NCBI GenBank assembly: GCA_027297005.1
Contig: JAPUIN010000303.1
Span: 1 to 10,222, forward strand
Source: Acidobacteriota bacterium
GTDB taxonomy: Bacteria; Acidobacteriota; Polarisedimenticolia; Gp22-AA2
Length of the DNA stretch: 10,222 bases
Direction: 5' to 3'
The notes under the pieces were generated by a model. That model was given only the letters and a program-made list of their open reading frames with translations, did no database searches and was not told the origin of the DNA. Made by a program: the position numbers and the translations under genes. Below, piece after piece: positions 1 through 6,971 of the stretch. How positions within the stretch are numbered: position 1 is the first letter of the stretch; each line of letters opens with the position of its first letter.

Positions 1-59
1 GATCTTGAGCAGCCCTCCCTATGGACGCGGGCGATACTCCTCCCGCAATCCTTTGTTCC

Positions 60-88
60 TTGACCAGCCCGGAGTCTCGGAGTAGCTT
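60..88 (+). promoter_or_regulatory. Possible sigma-70-type promoter upstream of the first gene
   Basis: A TTGACC box (60-65) lies 17 bases before TAGCTT (83-88). The -35 matches the consensus at 5 of 6 positions. The -10 matches only weakly, keeping the T, the A and the final T. It would place a transcription start near 95 and leave a leader of about 70 bases before the ATG at 164. A second AT-rich hexamer, TATAGA at 95-100, has no convincing -35 at the right distance. The rest of 1-163 shows no recognisable gene: the forward frames are closed by stops at 61-63 and 83-85. A 5-bp inverted repeat (27-31 with 42-46), followed by T-rich sequence, might be the end of an upstream unit but is too weak to call. 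Confidence 0.3.
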
Positions 89-163
89 AACGCATATAGA
101 AAATTCCGAGGGGGAAATGCTCTGTACCTGGTGTCTGGAGCGGAATGTCATGGTGGGCGGCCT

Positions 164-3100
164 ATGCTCCTGATCCCCGAATCAAGTCGCCGGTGCGCGG
201 TCATGCTGCTTCTGTCGGTGGCAATGATCGTGGTCGGTGGCTCTGCCCCGAATGGCTCGATCGCGGCCTCGCCTTACTCGAGCGGAACGATCATCTTTCC
301 CGATGATCCGTTCGTGGTGATCGGCTACGACCCGCAGCCCGGCTGGGTCAAATTCACCATCCTCACCAGCGATCCGAATACCGTCTACTTTCAGGACAGC
401 AATACCTACACCTTTCACTACGACTTCGCGGTTGCTGAGCTCGATCCATTCCTCGGGATGACGCCGGCGGAATTCGACGCCGTCACGCTCCACGAGGCGG
501 GACAGCAGGCGATCCTGGGCGCCGTCATCCTCCCGCCGATGAGGGATGCCGGGCAGATCCCCGAGTACGGGATCCAGTTCGTCCGGCTGGATCCCTACCC
601 TCCGGAGCAGGTGCGTGATCTCTTCGAGCTTGTCCGGGCCAATGTCATAGCAGGTCCGGAGGTGCAGGCTTTCTACTTTCCGGCCTATGAGCAGCTCCAA
701 TCGGCGGAGGTGAACCGGGAGTTCTTCGAATCGCAGGGGATTGCCATCAGTTCGACCGCCCGCTGGATCGATGATAACGCCTGCTACTCGCACGGCTGGG
801 CCCTGGGCGAATTGAAATTCTTCGCGGCCGATGCGATCGACAATGCCTACATCTCCGGCAGCCTCCTCCCGGGGGATATCCTGCTGACCGATGCCGTGCC
901 TGCCGAGATTCCGTTCGTGGCGGGCGTGATCACACTCTCTCCTTCGACTCCCAACTCGCACGTCTCGATCCTGGCGAATACGTATGGCGTGCCGTTCGTC
1001 CACCTGGCTGTCGCCGGCGATGCTCAGAGGGCGCAGGATCTTCTGGGTCACAAGATGGTCCTGCGGGCGGGCGAGATATCCGGAGGCTGTCGGATCCGTT
1101 TGATCGATCTGGAGGGAGTCATTGACGAAGCGACCATCGCCGAGATCCTGGTCCTGAAGGAGCCACCAAGTCTCGACATCTCGCCGGTGCGGACATACCG
1201 CGCCTACAGCGCCCCCACGGACGGCCTCCAGTTATCGGACATCAAGTTCTTCGGAGGGAAGGCTGCCAATTTCGGGTTTCTGCGCCGCGCCATCCCTGGC
1301 AACTCCCCCGTCTCCGCAGCCTTCTCATTCGATCTGTGGGACGCCTTTCTGAGTCAGAACGTGAGCGTCGGCACGACGCTGCGCCAGGAGATTCGCCAGA
1401 GGTTGAGCCCTTATACATACCCACCGGACATGACGGCGCTCTCGGCGACACTGACGGGAATTCGGGCTCTGTTCAAGGACACCGTTGCCACGATGTTCAC
1501 CTCGGAGCTGCAGACCGCCGTGATCGAGACGCTGCAGGATCCGCTTTATGGTTTCGATCCGAACAAGAAGATTCGCTTCCGGAGCTCCACCAACGTCGAG
1601 GACAGCGAGCAGTTCACTGGCGCCGGTCTGTATGACAGCTTCAGCGGCTGCCTTGCCGACGACCTCGATCAGGATGGTGTGGGGCCCAGCCTCTGCGATC
1701 CCGCCAAAGCCGAGGAACGCGGGGTGTTCCGAGCCATCCGCAAAGTGTTCGCGAGCTTTTACAACGTCAATGCCTATCTCGAGCGTCTGCGGCACGGGAT
1801 CAATGAGGATCAGGTCGGCATGGCGCTTCTCGTGCACCACTCGTTTCCGGATGAGTTCGAGCTGGCCAACGGCGTCGCCACATTCGAGTCGTTCTCGGGA
1901 TCAGACAGGGCACTCCTGGTGACCCAGGAAGGGGCGGTGTCCGTCACCAACCCCGAGGGGGGTGCTATTCCGGAGGAGGTGAGCGTCTTCGCTTTCTCGT
2001 CGGGGAGCATCTTCTCGACCCTGATTCGCTCCTCGAGCCTCGTGCAGCTGGGGGCCACGGTCCTGGACTTTCCGGAGGAGTATGCACAGCTGATGGAGCT
2101 GCTCAAGGCCGTGTCGCTCGAGTTCGAGGGCAGCACCGGCCTCGTCGAGTACATCCTCGACTTCGAATATAAGAAGATAGCGCCAGCCGGCGATCTGGTC
2201 GTCAAACAGGTCCGCCAGATCCCGATGGCGGACGATGTGCCGAGCATCACGCCCTTCCTGGTCAACGAGCCGGCGGAGTACTGCGTTTTCCAGGGAGAGT
2301 TCGCCGATGTCTTCGGGAACCATCGCCTGAAATCCCGGCTGAGTCTCGAGACGCGAAGCTTCTGGCTGACCGGCATGAACCTCAAAGAGAGCATCTACAC
2401 CGATGCCGCAATGCAGTATGCCGCGGAGTGCTTGCTCCACAGTCAGACCGGTGCACTGTCAAGCTGGCCGATCGCCTCGCACAGCTATGACGCCGGATCC
2501 GGCGTGGCCCTGGACGGGTGGGCATTTGAAGCCCTGCAGAACCCACGCGATTACCAGTTGATGACCGCGAACATCCCGGCGCTTGTGGCGCCGTCGCAAG
2601 GCCCTGTTCTGGTCCTGGGGGATCTCGGCAACCGTTACTTTGGCGGCGACGACGGCTGTCTCACCTTGAGCGTCGGGTACGGGACGCCGGTCTTCACTGT
2701 GGATTACACTGGACCGCTTTTCACGACCTCAGAGTCTGTACTCATGTGCCGCTGCCCAGAAGAACAGGCGGGGGATATTCCGCAAACGAGGTCATTCTTC
2801 GACCCGTCCGGGATCATGATGACGACGAGCTTTTCCTGGCCGCCCCCGCCCACCGGGATTGTTGCCGGTTACACGGCCCCCCTCGTGCGCTTCGTCCAGA
2901 CCGAGATTGCGGAATTGACCTCCGAACCGATCGTTCTCTCAGGGGAATACTCGCAGACGTACCGGCCGGAACACCATAACTTTGGTGAGGGGTTCATCTT
3001 CGAGCCGGGGCTCGATCCAGGGATCACCCCGCAGCAGCTGCAGGAGCTCGAGGCGGCGGGTGTGCGGGCGATCCACGCATTCACCGATTTCGGCGGTACC

Positions 3101-3547
3101 CAGATCACCCTCTACGGTGATGAAATCTGGGGAGACATGTGTCTGGCATGTGCGGACAGGGACTCGGACGGGGATGGCTTCTGCAATGGGCCGCCGGAGT
3201 TCGACTGCGACGACACGAATCCGACCATCTGGGCACCGCCAGGCGAGACGGGGACTCTCTCACTTCTGGATGCCGAGACCCTCTCGTGGAGTGAGTCGTC
3301 TGAGCCCGGATCGGATTCGCTGCTCTATGACACACTGCGCTCCGGTGACCCCGGCGACTTCGTGACCGCGACGATGTGTCTGGAGTCGGGGGATGGATCG
3401 GATACCGTGGCGACGGAGGGTGGCACCCCCGCCGCGGGAGAGGCGTTCTTCCATCTCATACGGGCGAGGAACGGATGTCCGGGGGGCGTCGGCCCGCTGG
3501 GCTGGAGTTCGGATGGAGTGGAGCGCGCGGGACGAAGCTGCCCCTGA
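164..3547 (+). CDS. Secreted PEP/pyruvate-binding (dikinase-like) protein with swivel-His and ATP-grasp domains
   Basis: Residues are counted from ATG 164 (1127 aa). The N-terminus is a signal peptide: SRR n-region, hydrophobic core at about 11-26, probable cleavage after SIA near 34. Residues 39-219 form a conserved-looking N-terminal module (FHYDFA) I cannot name. Around 229-319 is a phosphohistidine swivelling domain with NSHVSILANTYGVPFV; His266 matches the catalytic His of PEP synthase, PPDK and glucan water dikinase. Residues 359-690 form a PPDK_N-type ATP-grasp domain: GGKAAN with Lys366, FRSS with Arg473, then DFE (Glu668) and QVR (Gln682, Arg684) near its end. Residues 690-990 are beta-rich, contain several Cys, and are unassigned. 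A MopE-like motif DSDGDGFCNG/DCDDTNP follows (about 998-1027), then a tail (1032-1127) of a type common in secreted Acidobacteria-like proteins. In this family the ATP-grasp transfers phosphate from ATP to the His and on to a substrate; here the substrate is unknown and export is odd for an ATP user. An in-frame GTG at 131 would add 11 residues; ATG 203 would shorten the n-region. No start has an ideal ribosome site. The next gene begins 47 bases downstream. Confidence 0.9.
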   Translation: MLLIPESSRRCAVMLLLSVAMIVVGGSAPNGSIAASPYSSGTIIFPDDPFVVIGYDPQPGWVKFTILTSDPNTVYFQDSNTYTFHYDFAVAELDPFLGMTPAEFDAVTLHEAGQQAILGAVILPPMRDAGQIPEYGIQFVRLDPYPPEQVRDLFELVRANVIAGPEVQAFYFPAYEQLQSAEVNREFFESQGIAISSTARWIDDNACYSHGWALGELKFFAADAIDNAYISGSLLPGDILLTDAVPAEIPFVAGVITLSPSTPNSHVSILANTYGVPFVHLAVAGDAQRAQDLLGHKMVLRAGEISGGCRIRLIDLEGVIDEATIAEILVLKEPPSLDISPVRTYRAYSAPTDGLQLSDIKFFGGKAANFGFLRRAIPGNSPVSAAFSFDLWDAFLSQNVSVGTTLRQEIRQRLSPYTYPPDMTALSATLTGIRALFKDTVATMFTSELQTAVIETLQDPLYGFDPNKKIRFRSSTNVEDSEQFTGAGLYDSFSGCLADDLDQDGVGPSLCDPAKAEERGVFRAIRKVFASFYNVNAYLERLRHGINEDQVGMALLVHHSFPDEFELANGVATFESFSGSDRALLVTQEGAVSVTNPEGGAIPEEVSVFAFSSGSIFSTLIRSSSLVQLGATVLDFPEEYAQLMELLKAVSLEFEGSTGLVEYILDFEYKKIAPAGDLVVKQVRQIPMADDVPSITPFLVNEPAEYCVFQGEFADVFGNHRLKSRLSLETRSFWLTGMNLKESIYTDAAMQYAAECLLHSQTGALSSWPIASHSYDAGSGVALDGWAFEALQNPRDYQLMTANIPALVAPSQGPVLVLGDLGNRYFGGDDGCLTLSVGYGTPVFTVDYTGPLFTTSESVLMCRCPEEQAGDIPQTRSFFDPSGIMMTTSFSWPPPPTGIVAGYTAPLVRFVQTEIAELTSEPIVLSGEYSQTYRPEHHNFGEGFIFEPGLDPGITPQQLQELEAAGVRAIHAFTDFGGTQITLYGDEIWGDMCLACADRDSDGDGFCNGPPEFDCDDTNPTIWAPPGETGTLSLLDAETLSWSESSEPGSDSLLYDTLRSGDPGDFVTATMCLESGDGSDTVATEGGTPAAGEAFFHLIRARNGCPGGVGPLGWSSDGVERAGRSCP

Positions 3548-3582
3548 TCAGCCGCACCGTCCCGGTCATCATCGAAATCATC

Positions 3583-3587
3583 GGGAG
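3583..3587 (+). promoter_or_regulatory. Ribosome binding site fixing the start of the FG-GAP lipoprotein gene
   Basis: GGGAG sits 7 bases before the ATG at 3595. This supports ATG 3595 over the upstream in-frame ATG at 3376, which lies inside the preceding gene and would bury the lipoprotein signal behind 73 extra residues. Confidence 0.7.
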
Positions 3588-3594
3588 CAAAGTC

Positions 3595-6500
3595 ATGGAT
3601 GGAGACCAGACAGGCGGCTCGCCTGCGACTCGGCGCATCGCGATGGTCGCTGTGGGGGCCGTCCTGCTGATCGGGGCGTGCGGAAGGGACTCCTCGCCAC
3701 CCGGGAACGGAGCACCTGGATCGGCGCGGGTCGTGGACTCTGAAGATGAGACGGCCGTCCAGGGGACAGAGCGTGGTCCGGCGTCGTCACAAGAACCGAT
3801 CATCTCCGCCATCGAAACACTCGAATCGGCTCGGGATGCCACATGCCATTCGACAGCCAGCCGCTTCGAAGACTTTGTTTACGGTACGCCGTTGACCGAC
3901 GAGGCCCGTGAGGTGAAGATCGGGCTCCAGAAGGCGTTGGTCCGCGATGTCTGGATCGAGGCGTCGCGGGATGCGGCGCGCGCCGGTGCTGAGTCCATCG
4001 GTCCGGCACTGGTCGAGCAGCACCTCGAGCAGTTCATCCGTACCGAGACCGATGCGCGCGGCGACCTGCGGGTGATATTTCCTGACCATCCTGCGCTCAC
4101 GATCTCCCAGACACGCCTGGCCCAGTACTCGTCAATCGCCTATTCGCTGCGCGCGATGCTCGGCGTTCAGCAGGATGTCATGGTGAGCGGCGGGGCGGCG
4201 CTGATCACCCTGGAACAGCAGAGCGTCGAGATCCTCAAGGCAGCGGTGGACGCGGTCTCTCTGTGCGCACTGATGCTGGCCGACCAGACCGCTCGGGAAA
4301 GAAACATGCCCGAGCTCCCGGGATCGATCTTCAGAGAATCATGGCAGCGTCTCCTTCCCGCGCGACAGCAGGCGGCCACACCACCCGGCATGGCGCGCGA
4401 AGCGCGGGGAGGCGAGGGGGCGCGGGAAGAGGGGTTCAGGATCCTCCGTCTGATCATCGACGAGAAGAAAACCGCTTATCGGCTCTACAACGGCTTCGAG
4501 CAGCGGGAGCGGAACCGCATTTTCATTGAGAATATCGACAAATTCTATGCCATCTATCCGATGTCCAGAGGCGGAAAAGAAGGCATGAGCCTCCTCGCCG
4601 AATACGATAGGATTGTCGTCGACTTTAGTGTGAGGCTCCTCATTGAGGCCCAATCGAACGCCGAGACCGCGGGGCACCCGCTCATCCGATCAGCCGATGC
4701 ATCCGGCGCGGTCTACAAGCACCTTCCCCACGAGATTGACGATTTCGAAGACGTGCACTTCTTCGATCGGTTGGAGCCCGCAGAGCGGCTGACTGTCGAA
4801 TCCTACGATTGCGATTCGTATCGGGATTTCGGTTTGCACTGGAGATACCTCGAGCAGGCGATCGAAATCATTCCGCAGACCGTCCGGGCGCCCGATCCGT
4901 TCGCGGCGGAGATTATCGCGGAGACCATCTCGCAATACGGAGTGCTCCTGCTCCGCGTGTCCGGTCAGATCGCCAAGAAACGCCGCGCGCAGGCCTATCT
5001 TGAGCCTGAGGACATCAGGCGCAGCGTGCGTCGCATCGACGAGCTGGCTCGCCGGCACCATCAGACCGCGGTCCCATCGAAGAGTCCGTCACGGATTGTT
5101 TCTGCCAGCGATCGACAGGGGAAGGAGTCCCGATCGATATTCTTCACGGACGTGACGGCATGGACGGGGGTCGACTTTCACCACCGCTCCTCAAAGTGGC
5201 TCAGCGAGTTCCGCCGCCGGCTGACGGCCGGGCCGCCCACCTTCTCGGGAGGCGGCGTGGCCGCGGAGGATATCGACGGTGACGGGGACGTCGATCTGTT
5301 GTTCGTGGGAGGGATGCACAACGCCCTCTACTTGAACGACGCACAGGGACGCTTCGTCGACATCGCCGATGCGTCGGGAATTCGCTACATGCGATCCGAC
5401 GGCTCGCCGGGTGAGGCCCGCCAGCCGATCATTGCTGACCTCGACAACGACGGATTTCAGGATCTGCTGATCACCTATGTCGATGATCCTCACCGTGTGT
5501 ATCGAAACCGGGGCGACCGGACCTTCGAGGATGTCACGGAGAGGGCCGGACTGGGTGGCCGCGGACTGGTTGCCGGGCCGGCGGTCGTCTTCGATTTCGA
5601 CGGCGACGGACTCCTGGACATCTACATCGGCTACTTTGGTAACTATATCGGTGGCGCCGTTCCGTACATGGACAGGGACAATCGTAATGCGCTTCCGAAC
5701 AGGCTGTTCCGCAACCGAGGCGGGATGCGCTTCGAGGACGTGACGGAAGGCAGCGGCACGGGTGATGCCGGCTGGGCCCAGGCCATCTCTCATGCGGACT
5801 TCAATCGGGACGGCCGTCAGGATCTCATCGTGGCCAACGATTTCGGCCGGAACGCCTTCCTCGTTAATCTGGGCGAGGGACGCTTCCAGAACATCGCCGC
5901 CAGCCTGGGTGTCACGAAGGCGTATCACTCGATGAACGTCGGGATCTCAGATCTGAACTCGGACGGTTATCCCGACGTCTATATCTCCAACATCGCCGAG
6001 ATGATCAAGGACAGCAAGTACGTGTGGCCCGACGTTGGGACGCCCATGGACTTCGACTATCGGAATATGGCGGGCATGGTCGTGAAGGAATCGAACGTGC
6101 TTTACCTGTCCCGGCTGGAGGACGGCCGGCTCGTTCTTTACGAGCCCTCGACGGACATCGAGCGCGGCCCCTCCTCGACCGGCTGGGCCTGGGACGCAGA
6201 GTTCTTCGATTTCGACAATGACGGTGACGATGATTTATATGTCGTGAACGGCACGAACGACTATAACTTCTTCGCGGTCGTGAGATCGCACGCGCGGAAA
6301 AACGGCGAGAGCAAGTATTACTATCTCAGCCACGCCCGGGAATCGAACGTTTTCTTTGTCAATCAGGGGGGGAAGCTTCGCAACGTCTCCGCGGACAGTG
6401 GCGCCGATTTCGTGGGTAATTCGCGGAGCACTGCCTACCTCGATTGGGACGGCGACGGCGACCTGGACATCGCCGTCAGCGACTTCCATGGTGCAGCGAC

Positions 6501-6873
6501 AATGCTTCGTAACAACAGCGAGGAACGCGGCCGCAACTGGCTGAAGATCCGATTGATCGGTGATCCTCGACAGGGGACGAACCGCGATGCAATCGGCGCG
6601 CGAATCGTGGCCACGACGAAAGCCGGACTGCGCATCGTGCGAGAGATCCAGGGCGGCTCGGGGTATCTGTCGATGAACCCCAAAGAACAGCACTTCGGCC
6701 TGGCGGATGCGAGGTCCGCCGATCTCCTGATCGTCTGGCCCAACGGCGAGGAACAGACGATTCTCGACCTCGAGGTGAATCGTCTCCACGTCGTACGTCA
6801 GGATCGGAAAGAGGCGGATGTTGCGGTCGGCTCTGCAGAAGCGAGGCAGGTGCTGAAGCCTCGCGAACAGTAA
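3595..6873 (+). CDS. CRTAC1-like lipoprotein: helical N-terminal region, seven FG-GAP/VCBS loops, ASPIC/UnbV C-terminus
   Basis: The product is 1092 aa. A basic n-region (TRR), a hydrophobic core and LLIGAC form a lipobox with Cys29 as the lipidated residue. Gly at +2 (not Asp) fits outer-membrane sorting in a Gram-negative cell. A Ser/Pro/Gly-rich linker (30-64) leads to a mostly alpha-helical region (65-490) that I do not recognise; it holds Cys84, Cys224 and Cys406 and a His/acid-rich stretch (361-416). A charged linker (about 258-280) may split it in two. Residues 514-965 form a beta-propeller with seven calcium-type loops of the D-x-D/N-x-D-G-x-x-D form, at 559, 615, 667, 735, 786, 872 and 950 (for example DIDGDGDVDLL, DLDNDGFQDLL, DWDGDGDLDIA). 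Residues 995-1066 are an ASPIC/UnbV domain: RDAIGARI, QGGSGYLS, HFGLAD and VWPNGE. Such propellers generally bind Ca2+ and mediate surface or matrix contacts; the specific ligand is unknown. Start chosen from the GGGAG site and intact lipobox. It lies 47 bases after the dikinase-like gene and 98 before the BNR-repeat gene. Confidence 0.95.
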   Translation: MDGDQTGGSPATRRIAMVAVGAVLLIGACGRDSSPPGNGAPGSARVVDSEDETAVQGTERGPASSQEPIISAIETLESARDATCHSTASRFEDFVYGTPLTDEAREVKIGLQKALVRDVWIEASRDAARAGAESIGPALVEQHLEQFIRTETDARGDLRVIFPDHPALTISQTRLAQYSSIAYSLRAMLGVQQDVMVSGGAALITLEQQSVEILKAAVDAVSLCALMLADQTARERNMPELPGSIFRESWQRLLPARQQAATPPGMAREARGGEGAREEGFRILRLIIDEKKTAYRLYNGFEQRERNRIFIENIDKFYAIYPMSRGGKEGMSLLAEYDRIVVDFSVRLLIEAQSNAETAGHPLIRSADASGAVYKHLPHEIDDFEDVHFFDRLEPAERLTVESYDCDSYRDFGLHWRYLEQAIEIIPQTVRAPDPFAAEIIAETISQYGVLLLRVSGQIAKKRRAQAYLEPEDIRRSVRRIDELARRHHQTAVPSKSPSRIVSASDRQGKESRSIFFTDVTAWTGVDFHHRSSKWLSEFRRRLTAGPPTFSGGGVAAEDIDGDGDVDLLFVGGMHNALYLNDAQGRFVDIADASGIRYMRSDGSPGEARQPIIADLDNDGFQDLLITYVDDPHRVYRNRGDRTFEDVTERAGLGGRGLVAGPAVVFDFDGDGLLDIYIGYFGNYIGGAVPYMDRDNRNALPNRLFRNRGGMRFEDVTEGSGTGDAGWAQAISHADFNRDGRQDLIVANDFGRNAFLVNLGEGRFQNIAASLGVTKAYHSMNVGISDLNSDGYPDVYISNIAEMIKDSKYVWPDVGTPMDFDYRNMAGMVVKESNVLYLSRLEDGRLVLYEPSTDIERGPSSTGWAWDAEFFDFDNDGDDDLYVVNGTNDYNFFAVVRSHARKNGESKYYYLSHARESNVFFVNQGGKLRNVSADSGADFVGNSRSTAYLDWDGDGDLDIAVSDFHGAATMLRNNSEERGRNWLKIRLIGDPRQGTNRDAIGARIVATTKAGLRIVREIQGGSGYLSMNPKEQHFGLADARSADLLIVWPNGEEQTILDLEVNRLHVVRQDRKEADVAVGSAEARQVLKPREQ

Positions 6874-6878
6874 TTGTT

Positions 6879-6913
6879 CTGGCGAGTGCGGGCGCCAGGT
6901 CCCATGGTGGACC
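6879..6913 (+). other. Two adjacent small inverted repeats in the intergenic gap
   Basis: CTGGCG (6879-6884) pairs with CGCCAG (6893-6898) around an 8-base loop. GGTCC (6898-6902) pairs with GGACC (6909-6913) around a 6-base loop. They begin 5 bases after the TAA of the FG-GAP gene and share one base, so they may be alternative rather than simultaneous. No T-run follows either stem, so this is not a standard intrinsic terminator. It could be an attenuating or RNA-stabilising structure, or chance in GC-rich DNA. Confidence 0.25.
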
Positions 6914-6942
6914 CGTACAGCGCGTCTGCCCTGGAGGTGGGA

Positions 6943-6948
6943 TAGAAT
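6943..6948 (+). promoter_or_regulatory. TAGAAT, possible -10 element before the VPS10/BNR gene
   Basis: TAGAAT matches the -10 consensus at 5 of 6 positions and lies 23 bases before the ATG at 6972. The position 17 bases upstream (GCGCGT) does not resemble a -35 box, so a promoter here would be weak or need an activator. The alternative is readthrough from the upstream genes. Confidence 0.25.
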
Positions 6949-6960
6949 GCCCCACACTCA

Positions 6961-6968
6961 AGGGGGAG
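6961..6968 (+). promoter_or_regulatory. Strong ribosome binding site for the VPS10/BNR gene
   Basis: AGGGGGAG is a purine-rich Shine-Dalgarno-type stretch with its G-run centred about 7 bases before ATG 6972. It is the clearest ribosome site in the window and fixes the start, which is followed directly by a clean signal peptide. Confidence 0.7.
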
Positions 6969-6971
6969 ACA

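Noticed and set aside
27..59. GCGGG/CCCGC inverted repeat (27-31, 42-46) followed by T-rich sequence, possible terminator of an upstream gene
   Set aside because: The stem is only 5 bp with a 10-base loop and the T-rich stretch is interrupted by C and G. No upstream gene is visible to test it.
117..173. 18-codon open frame MLCTWCLERNVMVGGLCS overlapping the start of the first gene, possible leader peptide
   Set aside because: The GAGGGGG stretch (108-114) is only two bases from its ATG, too close for normal initiation, and there is no attenuator structure or homologous leader to support it.
182..1051. 289-codon open frame on the - strand in the first gene
   Set aside because: It is antisense to the signal peptide, N-terminal module and swivel-His domain of the + strand gene and has an Arg/Asp/Val-rich composition typical of a shadow frame.
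3376..3594. Upstream extension of the FG-GAP frame to ATG 3376, overlapping the first gene by 172 bases
   Set aside because: The extension would bury the lipobox signal internally and overlaps the Cys-containing tail of the first protein. GGGAG before ATG 3595 gives a better start.
5260..6480. Repeated GAC-GGC-GAC type DNA segments in the FG-GAP gene, considered as a DNA repeat array
   Set aside because: The similarity comes from the encoded calcium loops. Spacing is irregular and the flanks diverge, so this is protein repetition, not a DNA repeat or CRISPR array.
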